From an uncultured Microbacteriaceae bacterium (GTDB taxonomy: Bacteria > Actinomycetota > Actinomycetes > Actinomycetales > Microbacteriaceae), in contig CAJAKC010000030.1 in assembly GCA_903940225.1 (NCBI GenBank), forward strand, positions 1-44,380: a stretch of DNA of 44,380 nt. Direction: 5' to 3'. The position numbers and the translations under genes were made by a program. Below are positions 25,989-35,079 of this stretch, one piece after another; the stretch's first letter is position 1, and each line of letters opens with the position of its first letter. Under the pieces are notes generated by a model, which saw nothing but the letters and a program-made list of their open reading frames with translations, searched no databases and was not told where the DNA came from.

Positions 25989-27284
25989 GTGACGGAGTCG
26001 ATGCTGCGAGGCCCCGCACCCCTTGCGGTGCGGATGCGTCCTCGCTCGCTCGATGAGGTCGTCGGACAGGGCCACTTGCTCGGGGCTGGGTCACCGCTCC
26101 GGCGCCTCGCCGAAGCCAACGGGTCCACCGGCGTCTCCCTCATACTGTGGGGCCCTCCCGGTACCGGTAAAACCACCCTCGCACACGCGATTTCGCAGTC
26201 GTCGGAACGCCATTTTGTCGAGTTGTCCGCCGTTACCGCGGGCGTCAAGGATGTGCGCACCGTCATGGAGGTCGCGCTCGCGCGAGTGAGTGAAGGCGGT
26301 CGGCCAACTCTCTTGTTCCTCGATGAAATCCATCGGTTTACTAAAGCGCAGCAAGACGCGCTTTTGCCCGGAGTCGAGAATGGTTGGGTCACGCTGGTCG
26401 CCGCAACGACAGAAAACCCGTCATTCAGCATCATCACTCCCTTGCTCAGTCGCTCACTCCTGCTCACACTGCAACCGTTGACCGATGACGACACCGGCAA
26501 CCTGCTCAATCGCGCGGTGAGTGCCCCGCACGGCTTAGCCGGGGCGGTCTCGCTCGCTGACGACGCTCGGGACGTGATTGTGCGCTTGGCAGCCGGTGAC
26601 GCGCGTCGCGCACTCACCATCTTGGAGGCGTCGGCGGACTCTGTGGGTGGTGCTGGCACAATCACACCGGACGTTGTATCCGCCGCGAGCGATCGCGCCC
26701 TGCTTCGCTACGACCGTGCCGGGGACGAACACTACGACGTGATTTCCGCGTTCATCAAGTCTGTGCGGGGCAGTGACGTCGACGCGTCGATTCACTATCT
26801 CGCTCGAATGATCGAGGCCGGAGAGGACCCGCGCTTCATCGCGCGCCGGCTCATCATCCTTGCCTCAGAAGACATCGGGGTAGCTGACCCATCCAGTTTG
26901 ACCATCGCGGTTGCGGCAGCTGACGCGATGCAGTTCATCGGCATGCCCGAGGGGCGGATTCCGTTAGCCGAGGCAACGATTCACCTAGCGCTTGCTCCGA
27001 AATCAAATTCGGCGATCGTCGCAATCGACTCGGCACTCGGAGACATCCGGGACGGAAATTTTGAGCCCGTCCCGAAACACCTGCGAGATTCGCACTATTC
27101 GGGGGCAAAAAAGTTGGGACACGGCAGCGGTTACGTCTACCCTCACGGCGTACCGGGGGGAGTTGCGCACCAGTCCTATCGGGATGGTGCAGCGCCCGTT
27201 TACTACTCACCAACGGGCTACGGACGTGAAAAGGAACTGGCCGAGAGGCTCGCGCGAATTCGTGCCATTCTGCGCGGGCAGTGA
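25989..27284 (+). CDS. rarA: Replication-associated recombination protein A (RarA/MgsA) ATPase
   Basis: AAA+ clamp-loader-like ATPase that works at stalled replication forks, 431 residues. [16 protein letters not shown] is the conserved N-terminus. Walker A is [13 protein letters not shown], Walker [11 protein letters not shown] followed by [13 protein letters not shown], and sensor 1 TTENPSFSI. The C-terminal tetramerisation and MgsA domain has [13 protein letters not shown] and a late [13 protein letters not shown]. The start is GTG 25989, apparently leaderless; an ATG four codons later (26001) is possible but has no better signal. It is followed by rpsD after 166 bp. Confidence 0.95.
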   Translation: MTESMLRGPAPLAVRMRPRSLDEVVGQGHLLGAGSPLRRLAEANGSTGVSLILWGPPGTGKTTLAHAISQSSERHFVELSAVTAGVKDVRTVMEVALARVSEGGRPTLLFLDEIHRFTKAQQDALLPGVENGWVTLVAATTENPSFSIITPLLSRSLLLTLQPLTDDDTGNLLNRAVSAPHGLAGAVSLADDARDVIVRLAAGDARRALTILEASADSVGGAGTITPDVVSAASDRALLRYDRAGDEHYDVISAFIKSVRGSDVDASIHYLARMIEAGEDPRFIARRLIILASEDIGVADPSSLTIAVAAADAMQFIGMPEGRIPLAEATIHLALAPKSNSAIVAIDSALGDIRDGNFEPVPKHLRDSHYSGAKKLGHGSGYVYPHGVPGGVAHQSYRDGAAPVYYSPTGYGREKELAERLARIRAILRGQ

Positions 27285-27308
27285 ATGGCGTCAGCGTCGG
27301 TTTGCTGT

Positions 27309-27314
27309 TAGAGT
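27309..27314 (+). promoter_or_regulatory. rpsD promoter -10 (TAGAGT)
   Basis: TAGAGT 25 bp after the rarA stop, identical to the hexamer before tRNA-Gly. It fits a strong housekeeping promoter and would give a leader of about 130 nt. Confidence 0.45.
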
Positions 27315-27320
27315 GGAAAA

Positions 27321-27450
27321 ACCGCTGTGAGTGGTGGACGTGCGGCTGCGTCGCTACCAACAGAGTCGATGTCATTAGCCGACGTCGAGGCCCTCAATTT
27401 CCTCCTCCTCGTGAGGAGTTCCACTGTGTTTCATCCACGAAAAGGAAACT
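27321..27450 (+). promoter_or_regulatory. rpsD 5' untranslated leader
   Basis: About 130 nt without a convincing gene, the longest leader in the window. It contains a pyrimidine tract and short hairpin (CTCCT, loop CGTG, AGGAG at 27405-27418). The working ribosome site AAAGGA lies at about 27441-27446, just before the ATG. The hairpin has an AGGAG arm that looks like a decoy Shine-Dalgarno. S4 represses its own operon in other bacteria, so a regulatory leader is plausible but not shown. Confidence 0.35.
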
Positions 27451-28080
27451 ATGTCCGACAAGAACCGCACTCGCGCGAAGGTTCGCCTTTCGCGTGCACT
27501 CGGGATCGCCCTGACCCCCAAGGCCGCTCGCCTGATGGGCGAATCGTCCTTCCCGCCCGGCCAGCACGGCCGCACAAAGCGTAAATCAGATGGTGACTTT
27601 GCCACTCGTCTGCGCGAGAAGCAGCGCCTTCGCGCCCAGTACGGGATTCGCGAGAAGCAAATGCGCAACACCTTCAACGAAGCTCGTCGTACTCAGGGAC
27701 TGACCGGCGAGAACCTCGTCGAACTGCTCGAAATGCGCCTCGATGCTCTCGTTCTGCGTTCGGGCTTCGCGCGCACCTCGGCGCAGGCTCGTCAGATGGT
27801 CGTGCACCGTCACATTCTCGTTGACGGCCAACTCGTCGACCGTCCGTCTTTCCGCGTCAAGCCGGGACAGATGATTCACGTCAAGGAACGCTCGGAAGCG
27901 ACGCCGCTCTTCCAGGACTCCGCGATCGGTGTTCACCGCGATGTTCTGCCTCCGGTCCCCAGTTACCTTGAGGTTTCTCTCGAGAAGCTTCAGTCGCGCC
28001 TGGTTCGTCGGCCGTTGCGCGCCGAGGTACCCGTGCAGTGCGATGTACAGCTCGTCGTCGAGTACTACGCCGCCCGCTAA
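27451..28080 (+). CDS. rpsD: 30S ribosomal protein S4
   Basis: Primary 16S rRNA-binding protein of the small subunit, 209 residues. It is the actinobacterial and mycobacterial form without the zinc-binding cysteines near the N-terminus (RTRAKVRLSRALGIALTPKA). KSDFATRLREKQRLRAQYGI-like sequence and the S4 RNA-binding domain ARTSAQARQMVVHRHILVDG, starting near residue 105, are clear. It has a strong AAAGGA before ATG 27451. It is monocistronic here: a -10 hexamer and leader lie upstream and an intrinsic terminator follows 11 bp after the stop. Confidence 0.97.
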   Translation: MSDKNRTRAKVRLSRALGIALTPKAARLMGESSFPPGQHGRTKRKSDGDFATRLREKQRLRAQYGIREKQMRNTFNEARRTQGLTGENLVELLEMRLDALVLRSGFARTSAQARQMVVHRHILVDGQLVDRPSFRVKPGQMIHVKERSEATPLFQDSAIGVHRDVLPPVPSYLEVSLEKLQSRLVRRPLRAEVPVQCDVQLVVEYYAAR

Positions 28081-28091
28081 GCCCATCCGAG

Positions 28092-28125
28092 AAGGGGTGG
28101 GCTCAGTGCCCACCCCTTTTCTGTT
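28092..28125 (+). terminator. Rho-independent terminator of rpsD
   Basis: An 11-bp perfect stem: AAGGGGTGGGC (28092-28102), loop TCAGT, GCCCACCCCTT (28108-28118), followed by TT and CTGTTT. One of only two intrinsic terminators I can see in the window. Confidence 0.9.
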
Positions 28126-28130
28126 TCCCG

Positions 28131-28136
28131 TAAACT
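28131..28136 (+). promoter_or_regulatory. -10 (TAAACT) of the small ORF/alaS unit
   Basis: TAAACT just after the rpsD terminator, 22 nt before ATG 28159. The leader of about 16 nt contains AAGGAG. It probably drives the long unit from the small membrane gene through alaS, ruvX and mltG. Confidence 0.5.
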
Positions 28137-28158
28137 TTCCCCAGCGAAGGAGTCCACG

Positions 28159-28335
28159 ATGAAAGCACTGTTCTGGCTAGTGACGGGTATCGTCGGCGGA
28201 CTCGCCCTCGGTCACGTCATGTCACAGGATCCTCGCGGCCGCGCACTCCTCGCCGAACTCGATGCCTGTGCGCGAGAATTCGCCGAAGCCGTTAAAGACG
28301 GATACGCGGAACGCCCAAAACCCACGGTCAAGTAG
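28159..28335 (+). CDS. Small membrane-anchored protein, DUF6167-like
   Basis: A 58-residue gene with AAGGAG (28147-28152) 6 nt before its ATG. Residues 4-21 (LFWLVTGIVGGLALGHVM) form one membrane helix. The rest is an amphipathic, charged cytosolic segment with REFAEAVKDGYAERP. Many actinobacteria have a DUF6167 protein between rpsD and alaS, with a similar N-terminal helix and a similar DFA-V-DG-A-RE stretch, so this is likely a shortened relative. That match is by eye and position only. The function is unknown. The stop lies 9 bp before the alaS ATG. Confidence 0.7.
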   Translation: MKALFWLVTGIVGGLALGHVMSQDPRGRALLAELDACAREFAEAVKDGYAERPKPTVK

Positions 28336-28344
28336 GTCAGTCCC

Positions 28345-30999
28345 ATGGAAACCGCTGAGATTCAACGCCGTTGGCTGAACTTTTTCGAAGGTCAGGGACA
28401 CACCGTGGTCCCTTCCGCGTCGCTGGTTTCGGACGACCCGACCCTGTTGTTCACCGTTGCGGGAATGGTGCCCTTCATTCCCTATCTCACCGGTGTAATT
28501 CCGGCACCGTACAAGCGAGCAACCAGCGTCCAAAAGTGCATCAGGACCCTCGACATCGAAGAGGTGGGGAAGACCACGCGCCACGGCACGTTCTTCCAGA
28601 TGAACGGCAACTTCTCGTTCGGTGACTACTTCAAAGAGGGCGCAATCGGGTACGCGTGGGCACTGCTCACCACCCCCGAGAGCGACGGCGGACTCGGGTT
28701 CGACGAGAAGGACCTTTGGGTCACGGTTTATGAAGAAGACGACGAGGCGATTGACCTCTGGAAGAAGATCGCGGGAATCCCCGAAGATCGCATCCAACGA
28801 TTCGGTAAAACCGACAATTTCTGGTCGACGGGTCAAGCGGGACCGGCAGGTCCGTGCTCCGAAATCTACTTCGACCGCGGACCGCAATATGGTCCGGATG
28901 GCGGACCTGCGGTCGACGACACGCGTTACTTGGAGATTTGGAACCTCGTGTTCATGCAGTACCTCATTTCAAACGTGACCTCGAAAACCGAATTCACAAT
29001 CGACGGCGAATTGCCGCAAAAAAACATCGACACGGGCATGGGCATGGAGCGCGTCGCGTTCATCAAGCAGGGTGTCGACAACATGTACGAGATCGACCAG
29101 GTCCGGCCCGTTCTGGACATGGCAGCACAATTGTCGGGTCGCGTTTACGGTAAAAATCACGAGGACGACGTGCGAATGCGCGTCATTGCCGATCACATTC
29201 GGTCATCGCTCATGTTGATGTCGGACGGAGTTACCCCCTCCAACGAGGGCCGCGGATACATTTTGCGGCGTTTGCTCCGCCGATCCGTCCGTTCCATGAG
29301 GCTCCTGGGCGTGGACGCACCCACCTTCACAGAATTGTTCGGTGCATCACGGGATGCCATGAAGGGTGCGTACCCCGACGTAGAAACCCACTACGACAGA
29401 ATTTCCCGCACTGCGCTGGGGGAAGAAGAGACCTTCCTTCGGACTCTTGTGTCCGGAACTCAGATCCTGGACCTCGCGGTTTCCGAACAAAAGGCCGCGA
29501 AAGCACCGCTCGGCGGAGACACCGCGTTCCTTCTGCACGACACGTACGGCTTCCCCATCGATCTCACGATGGAAATGGCGGAAGAGGCGGGAGTCGCGGT
29601 AGACCGAGACACGTTCGACTCATTGATGAATGCGCAACGTTCACGGGCAAAAGCCGACGCAAAAACTAAGCGCGGCAATTTGGCCGATGTCAGCGTGTAC
29701 GGCGAATTCCGCACCGCCGGCGAAACTGTGTTCACCGGGTATGACGACTTCACAACCGAAACCACCGTGATCGGCATCATCAAGGACGGCGTATCGGTGT
29801 CGTCCGCGAAAGTCGGCGACACGGTTGAGTTGATTGTCCGCGAAACCAGTCTCTATGCCGAGAGTGGCGGACAGGACGCCGATGAGGGCTCGATTGTGGG
29901 AGCCAACTTCACGGCAGAGGTGCTCGATGTCCAGAGGCCCATCAAGGGCCTCACGGCTCACACCGTCCGAATCAGCGACGGTGAGGTCGGCGTCGACGAT
30001 GCTGTGACGACACTTGTCGATCGCGCATATCGCCAACAAGCAGCTCAGGCACATTCGGCGACCCACCTCGTACACGCGGCTCTGCGCCAGACGCTGGGCC
30101 AGGACGCCCACCAGGCCGGTTCCTACAACAAGGCTGGATACATGAGGTTCGACTTCGCGTGGAACTCGGGTCTCTCGACCGCGACGCGCACGGAAATCGA
30201 GCAGATCGCCAACAACGCGATCACCGACAACCTTGAGGTTTCTACTCGTGTGATGTCGCTCGACGACGCAAAAAAAGAGGGTGCCATGGCGCTCTTCGGA
30301 GAGAAGTACGGCGACACGGTGCGCGTCGTCGACATCGGCGGCCCGTGGTCGCGCGAGCTGTGCGCCGGAACACACGTGTCGCGCTCGAGTGAAATCGGTC
30401 TCATCAACCTCATCGGAGAAACGTCAATCGGCTCGTCGAACCGACGCGTCGAGGCTCTCGTCGGTACGACGGCGTTTCGAGAGTTCGCAGCGGAGAGGGC
30501 TTTAGTTGCCGAACTCACCGCGACACTCAAGACACCCAAAGAGACTCTGCCACAGCGAATTGGTGAGCTTCTTGAGCAACTGAAGAACGCCGAGCGCGCG
30601 ATGGCAAAGGTCGCGTCTGCGGCTCTCGCCGAACGCGTCCCCGCTCTTGTTTCTCAGTCAAGCCCGGTCGGCAAACTGAACACCGTGATTGTGAACGTCG
30701 GAAAGCTCGATTCGATTGACGGACTCCGACAACTCGTGACGGATGTGCGTGACCGACTCGGATCGGATGCCGCTGTGGTTGTCGTCGGTGCGGTAGTCGA
30801 CGGCAAGGCGGCAGTCGTTGCAGCGACAAACGACGCGGCTCGAACCGCTGGAGCCAAGGCCGGCAGCTTGGCAAAAACAGCGGCCGGAATCTTGGGCGGC
30901 GGCGGCGGCGGTCGTGATGACATGGCACAGGGCGGCGGTCCGTCGGCAGACAAAATCGATGCCGCGTTGTCGGCGATCACGAAGGAACTTGCGAGCTAA
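28345..30999 (+). CDS. alaS: Alanine--tRNA ligase
   Basis: Class II synthetase charging tRNA-Ala, 884 residues. The catalytic core begins with RRWLNFFEGQGHTVVPS and has the TRHGTFFQMNGNFSFGDYF motif. The helical tRNA-recognition domain follows. The editing domain has HSATHLVHAAL near residue 570 and CAGTHVSR near residue 673, the zinc/cysteine-histidine site that clears Ser- and Gly-tRNA-Ala. The C-Ala domain ends with a glycine run followed by RDDMAQGGG. ATG 28345 has only a weak AGG upstream and sits 9 bp after the small membrane gene. ruvX follows after 2 bp. Confidence 0.97.
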   Translation: METAEIQRRWLNFFEGQGHTVVPSASLVSDDPTLLFTVAGMVPFIPYLTGVIPAPYKRATSVQKCIRTLDIEEVGKTTRHGTFFQMNGNFSFGDYFKEGAIGYAWALLTTPESDGGLGFDEKDLWVTVYEEDDEAIDLWKKIAGIPEDRIQRFGKTDNFWSTGQAGPAGPCSEIYFDRGPQYGPDGGPAVDDTRYLEIWNLVFMQYLISNVTSKTEFTIDGELPQKNIDTGMGMERVAFIKQGVDNMYEIDQVRPVLDMAAQLSGRVYGKNHEDDVRMRVIADHIRSSLMLMSDGVTPSNEGRGYILRRLLRRSVRSMRLLGVDAPTFTELFGASRDAMKGAYPDVETHYDRISRTALGEEETFLRTLVSGTQILDLAVSEQKAAKAPLGGDTAFLLHDTYGFPIDLTMEMAEEAGVAVDRDTFDSLMNAQRSRAKADAKTKRGNLADVSVYGEFRTAGETVFTGYDDFTTETTVIGIIKDGVSVSSAKVGDTVELIVRETSLYAESGGQDADEGSIVGANFTAEVLDVQRPIKGLTAHTVRISDGEVGVDDAVTTLVDRAYRQQAAQAHSATHLVHAALRQTLGQDAHQAGSYNKAGYMRFDFAWNSGLSTATRTEIEQIANNAITDNLEVSTRVMSLDDAKKEGAMALFGEKYGDTVRVVDIGGPWSRELCAGTHVSRSSEIGLINLIGETSIGSSNRRVEALVGTTAFREFAAERALVAELTATLKTPKETLPQRIGELLEQLKNAERAMAKVASAALAERVPALVSQSSPVGKLNTVIVNVGKLDSIDGLRQLVTDVRDRLGSDAAVVVVGAVVDGKAAVVAATNDAARTAGAKAGSLAKTAAGILGGGGGGRDDMAQGGGPSADKIDAALSAITKELAS

Positions 31000-31001
31000 T
31001 C

Positions 31002-31448
31002 GTGCGGATTGGTGTGCGTATCGGGATTGACGTGGGCAAAGCTCGCGTTGGCATCGCGCGCAGCGATGCGGAAGGTTTGATGGCTGTCCCCAGCGAAACA
31101 CTGGCTAGAGATGTAGCGCTCGAGTCACTGGTGACGCTCAGCACCGAATCACAAGTTCTTGAATGGGTGGTGGGTCTTCCCCTGTCGATGGACGGGGGAG
31201 AGACGCCATCGACCGACGATGCGCGCGCGTTTGCGCACGATCTCGTGACGCGCTCCGGTATTGCTGCACGGCTCGTGGACGAGCGATTGACTACCGTCGG
31301 TGCGCAATCCGCTTTGCACAGCGCGTCACACACGGTTCGGTCAAGCCGTCCCGTGATTGATCAGGTTGCCGCGACGATACTTCTTCAAGCCGCACTGGAT
31401 GCAGAACGTGGCGGGACTATGCTGGGCGAAACACTGGAGGAACTGTGA
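31002..31448 (+). CDS. ruvX: Holliday junction resolvase-like protein RuvX (YqgF)
   Basis: RNase H-fold nuclease of the YqgF family, implicated in 16S rRNA 5'-end processing and possibly junction resolution. It has 148 residues from GTG 31002; GTG 31014 is an alternative start four codons later. Signatures are RIGIDVGKARVGIARSD, VVGLPLSMDGG and VDERLTTVGAQ, with the final conserved aspartate in VIDQVAATILLQ. It lies 2 bp after alaS and overlaps mltG as GTGA, the standard alaS-ruvX-mltG order. Confidence 0.93.
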   Translation: MRIGVRIGIDVGKARVGIARSDAEGLMAVPSETLARDVALESLVTLSTESQVLEWVVGLPLSMDGGETPSTDDARAFAHDLVTRSGIAARLVDERLTTVGAQSALHSASHTVRSSRPVIDQVAATILLQAALDAERGGTMLGETLEEL

Positions 31449-32554
31449 CTGAATCACGTCGTGACCGGCGCCAACGCCGAGGGAAAAGGGGAGCTGGATT
31501 CATTGCCAGTATCGTTATCGGTTCGCTGTTGCTTATCGGTGGCGGCGGCTACCTCGGTTGGACGATGTTCGAGACGCGCATCCGTAACGTGCTGGGAATC
31601 GGACCAGCTGACTTCGTGGGACAAGGGACCACCCCCACGATTTTTGTCACAATCAAAGATGGCGATTACGGCGACGCGATTGCCAGCAAGTTGGTCAAAT
31701 CGGGGGTCACCAAATCGTTTGAAGCTGTCTATGAAATACTGCTGAACGACTCCTCTATCGTCTTCACTCCTGGGACCTACGAGCTGAATACCGGCATGAG
31801 CGCCGCCGCCGCGCTGAAAATCATTTCCGATGAAAAGAACCGCAAGGTCTGGAAAGTGACCATTCCCGAGGGGCTCATCATCACGGACGTCATCGCCAGA
31901 CTGGCCGATGGGACGGGCGTACCGCTTGCCGATTTTGATGCTGTAATTCATGACGCGGCATCATTCCGCTTACCTGAGGGGGTGGATACGCTCGAGGGTT
32001 ATCTGTTTCCCGCGACATACGATTTCGAGTACGGAAGCACAGCACACGAAATCGTTGCGAAAATGGTGTCCACAATGGACGCGCACCTTTTCGACCTCGG
32101 CATTACTGCCGCCAATAAGCACGCCATTCTGACGATGGCGTCGATTGTTCAGCGGGAAGCGGGAAGCAATCTCGACGATTTTGCGAAGGTCGCCCGGGTG
32201 TTTTACAACCGTCTCGACAAGGGTTGGAAGTTGCAATCCGATGCGACCGTGACCTACGGAACGGGGAACTTCGATTCGGTGTGGACAACCGATGCTGAGC
32301 GCGCGGACGCCGACAACCCCTACAACACCTACGTCCACGACGGTTTGCCCGTCGGACCGATTGGCGCCCCGGGTCAAGTGGCGTTGGAGGCGGCCGTCAA
32401 CCCACCGGCGGGACCGTGGTTCTTCTTCGTGCCGATCAACCTCAAGACTGGAGAGACACAGTTCTCGGTCACCGCGGCCGAGCACTCGGCCGGCGTGAGG
32501 AAGCTCAAGGCATGGTGCGCTGCGTCTAAGGAGAATGCCGCCTACTGTGGTTAG
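31445..32554 (+). CDS. mltG: Endolytic transglycosylase MltG
   Basis: Membrane-bound lytic transglycosylase that cuts nascent glycan strands and may act as their length terminator, 369 residues. A basic cytosolic start (TESRRDRRQRRGKRG) precedes one membrane helix (about residues 22-42). A LysM-like region follows. The YceG domain has TLEGYLFPATYDF, the catalytic glutamate in ASIVQREAG, and SDATVTYG, YNTYVHDGLPVGPI and FFFVP. GTG 31445 has GGAGGA 4 nt upstream and overlaps ruvX by 4 bp. It overlaps the aroE start by about 8 bp. Confidence 0.95.
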   Translation: MTESRRDRRQRRGKRGAGFIASIVIGSLLLIGGGGYLGWTMFETRIRNVLGIGPADFVGQGTTPTIFVTIKDGDYGDAIASKLVKSGVTKSFEAVYEILLNDSSIVFTPGTYELNTGMSAAAALKIISDEKNRKVWKVTIPEGLIITDVIARLADGTGVPLADFDAVIHDAASFRLPEGVDTLEGYLFPATYDFEYGSTAHEIVAKMVSTMDAHLFDLGITAANKHAILTMASIVQREAGSNLDDFAKVARVFYNRLDKGWKLQSDATVTYGTGNFDSVWTTDAERADADNPYNTYVHDGLPVGPIGAPGQVALEAAVNPPAGPWFFFVPINLKTGETQFSVTAAEHSAGVRKLKAWCAASKENAAYCG

Positions 32555-33365
32555 CCACTTCGCCGTGCTGGGCAGCCCCATCGCTCATTCCAAATCTCCA
32601 CTGTTACACCGCGCCGCTATTTCTGTGCTGGGAATCGACGCTGATTACGTAGCCCACGAAGTCACTGCACCGGAGTTTCCACGCTTTCTCGCCGCGCAAG
32701 ACGAAGACGCGCTCGGATTCTCTCTCACTAGGCCGCTCAAGCACGTCGCTCGTCCGCTGCTGGTGAGCGAATGCGAGACGTCCAGCCTCACCGGTGCGGT
32801 GAACACAATCGTCCGACGTGTCGACGGGTGGCACGGGTTCAACACGGACGTGTGGGGAGCGCAAACAGCCATCACCCAGTCCCTGGGAGCGCGTTTCGAT
32901 ACGGCAACGGTTCTCGGTGGCGGAGCGACCGCCGCGTCGGTTCTGGTGGCACTGCGAAATCTGGAGGTACGCGACGTCACCATTCTCGTTCGGAACACAC
33001 AGAAGACAATGAGAATCGAACAACTGGCGACTCGGCTGGGAATGAACTGCCGTGTGGGCGAGCTGGGAGCAGACTACGTTCGATCGGACATTCTCGTGAA
33101 CACGCTGCCCGCATCCGCCGAACTCGATGCTTCTACCGTTGAGGCCCTCGACTCCGAAGCCCTTTTTGACGTCGCGTACAACCCCTGGCCGAGCACGCTC
33201 GCACGTGAGTGGAGTGCTCGTGGTTTACCGGTCTCCAGTGGGCTCCTTATGTTGCTGTGGCAAGCGGTATTGCAGGCGCGACTTTTCTACGGAGACGGCA
33301 TCGATGACGAACTGCCCCGTGAGTCGGTCGTCGTGACCGCCATGCGCTCATCGGTTGGTCTGTAA
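32547..33365 (+). CDS. aroE: Shikimate dehydrogenase (NADP+)
   Basis: Reduces 3-dehydroshikimate to shikimate. I chose GTG 32547 ([18 protein letters not shown]), which fits the family N-terminus. AAGGAG at 32528-32533 is 13 nt away. ATG 32535 is the alternative, but it lies only 1 nt from that Shine-Dalgarno. Substrate residues are in SPIAHSKSP; the catalytic lysine is in GFSLTRPLK (actinobacterial SLT in place of NVT) and the aspartate in GFNTDVWG. The cofactor loop is [10 protein letters not shown]. The C-terminus has [14 protein letters not shown], where the usual GxxMLxxQ glutamine is kept. First gene of the aroE-aroC-aroK-aroB run. Confidence 0.92.
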   Translation: MVSHFAVLGSPIAHSKSPLLHRAAISVLGIDADYVAHEVTAPEFPRFLAAQDEDALGFSLTRPLKHVARPLLVSECETSSLTGAVNTIVRRVDGWHGFNTDVWGAQTAITQSLGARFDTATVLGGGATAASVLVALRNLEVRDVTILVRNTQKTMRIEQLATRLGMNCRVGELGADYVRSDILVNTLPASAELDASTVEALDSEALFDVAYNPWPSTLAREWSARGLPVSSGLLMLLWQAVLQARLFYGDGIDDELPRESVVVTAMRSSVGL

Positions 33366-33394
33366 TCGGACTCTCGTCTGGAACAATAGGTTCT

Positions 33395-34588
33395 ATGCGT
33401 TGGTTGACCGCGGGGGAATCACACGGTCCGGAGCTCGTCGGAATTATCGAGGGCTTACCGGCCGGCGTTCCGGTGTCGGTAAAGGCCATCGGTGAAGACC
33501 TTGCCCGCCGTCGACTCGGGTACGGCCGCGGTGCGCGCATGAAATTTGAAGCGGACGACGTCCACATTTCCGGCGGTGTTCGCCACGGTCTGACGATGGG
33601 TGGCCCCGTTGCGCTGAGGATCGGCAACACGGAATGGCCCAAGTGGGTTGACGTGATGAATCCCGAACCCGTAGACGGCGACCTCGCCGAGACAGGTCGC
33701 GGAGCTGCGCTGACCCGCCCTCGTCCCGGCCACGCTGACCTCGTCGGTATGCAGAAGTACGGATTCGACGACGCTCGACCCGTCTTGGAGCGAGCTTCCG
33801 CGCGCGAAACGGCGACGCGCGTGGCTCTCGGAGCCGTCGTGCGCGGGTTCCTCGCGGAGTTGGGCATTGAGGCCGTCACTCACACGGTGTCCATCGGAGA
33901 GGTGGTCGTCCCTGCCGGCACTGCGCTTCCGCGCCCGCGTGACATTACCGCGGTGGACGCCGATCCGCTCCGCTGCTTCGATACGGTCACCTCCGCTCGA
34001 ATGGTCGACAGGGTCGACGCGGCGCACAAAGACGGTGACACACTCGGGGGAATCGTCGAGGTTCTCGTTTACGGACTCCCGCCGGGTCTTGGTTCCTACG
34101 TCCACTGGGACCGTCGACTCGATTCTCGCCTTGCGGCGGCGATTATGGGCATTCAGGCCATCAAGGGCGTCGAATTCGGTGACGGTTTTGAGACAACCCG
34201 CCGTCCCGGCAGCGAGGCTCACGACGAAATGGTTCGCGGCGAGGAAATCGAACGCCTCACGGGCCGCGCAGGCGGCATCGAGGGTGGAATGTCCACTGGA
34301 CAGGTTTTGCGAGTACGTGCTGGAATGAAACCGATCGCCACCGTCCCGCGTGCACTGCGAACAATCGACACGAGTACGGGAGAGGCCGCTGAAGCACATC
34401 ATCAACGCTCCGACGTGTGTGCCGTTCCCGCAGCCGGTGTCGTTGCAGAGGCAATGGTCTTGCTTGTTATCGCGGAGGCGGTTATGGATAAGTTCGGGGG
34501 AGACTCCCTCGCGGAAACCCGTCGTAACCTCGAGGGGTATCTCAACGCCATTCCCGCAAATCAGCGAACGACCAGGGATATGCCGTGA
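33395..34588 (+). CDS. aroC: Chorismate synthase
   Basis: Last step of the shikimate pathway, 5-enolpyruvylshikimate-3-phosphate to chorismate with reduced FMN. It has 397 residues. Signatures are [67 protein letters not shown] and [23 protein letters not shown] 33395 has no Shine-Dalgarno. AACAAT ends 7 nt before it and could be a weak leaderless -10. The 29-bp gap after aroE is the only gap in the aroE-aroB run. It overlaps aroK as GTGA. Confidence 0.96.
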   Translation: MRWLTAGESHGPELVGIIEGLPAGVPVSVKAIGEDLARRRLGYGRGARMKFEADDVHISGGVRHGLTMGGPVALRIGNTEWPKWVDVMNPEPVDGDLAETGRGAALTRPRPGHADLVGMQKYGFDDARPVLERASARETATRVALGAVVRGFLAELGIEAVTHTVSIGEVVVPAGTALPRPRDITAVDADPLRCFDTVTSARMVDRVDAAHKDGDTLGGIVEVLVYGLPPGLGSYVHWDRRLDSRLAAAIMGIQAIKGVEFGDGFETTRRPGSEAHDEMVRGEEIERLTGRAGGIEGGMSTGQVLRVRAGMKPIATVPRALRTIDTSTGEAAEAHHQRSDVCAVPAAGVVAEAMVLLVIAEAVMDKFGGDSLAETRRNLEGYLNAIPANQRTTRDMP

Positions 34589-35079
34589 CTCCTACCGCGG
34601 TCCTCATCGGACCGCCGGCTGCGGGCAAAACACGTATCGGTAAAGCGACGGCCAGGATGCTCGGCCTGCCGTTCATTGATGTTGACGCGCGCATCGTCGA
34701 GAAACACGGCTCGATTCCGGACATCTTCGAGCACCACGGTGAAGCGCAGTTTCGCGACTGGGAGCGAATCGAAGTCGCACGAGCACTCTCCGAGGAGGGT
34801 GTCATTTCCCTCGGTGGTGGCGCCATTGAGAATGAGCAAACACAAAAGGATCTCGCCGGGTTGACGGTCGTACTGGTAACCGTTTCGGCAGAGGCGGTGG
34901 CGGAACGTCTTGACAACAACAAGAGGCCGCTGCTCAACGGTCTCGACTCGTGGAAGAACCTTGTGGCTCGACGACAAACTACCTACGAGGAACTCGCAAC
35001 CGTGACGATTGACACATCCACGGGACCGATGGACCAGCATGCTGAACGCCTGGCCGAAATGTTGCGGGTCATCGCATGA
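34585..35079 (+). CDS. aroK: Shikimate kinase
   Basis: Phosphorylates shikimate with ATP, 164 residues from GTG 34585. The P-loop is [12 protein letters not shown]. The shikimate site has FIDVDARI and the arginine in QFRDWER, with the GGGA motif in SLGGGAIEN. The lid region has NNKRPLL. It is compact and complete. It overlaps aroC by 4 bp at its start and aroB by 4 bp at its end, so the three enzymes are translationally coupled. Confidence 0.95.
   Translation: MTPTAVLIGPPAAGKTRIGKATARMLGLPFIDVDARIVEKHGSIPDIFEHHGEAQFRDWERIEVARALSEEGVISLGGGAIENEQTQKDLAGLTVVLVTVSAEAVAERLDNNKRPLLNGLDSWKNLVARRQTTYEELATVTIDTSTGPMDQHAERLAEMLRVIA

Noticed and set aside
25649-26665. A 338-codon minus-strand frame spanning the DUF349/rarA promoter region
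   Set aside because: It crosses the divergent promoter gap and overlaps two real genes. Its serine/arginine-rich composition is typical of a shadow.
27405-27418. Intrinsic terminator in the rpsD leader
   Set aside because: The stem is only 5 bp and no T-run follows.
33455-34405. A 316-codon open frame on the minus strand opposite aroC
   Set aside because: Antisense to aroC, which has all its signatures. The translated sequence is low in hydrophobic core patterns and shows no motif.
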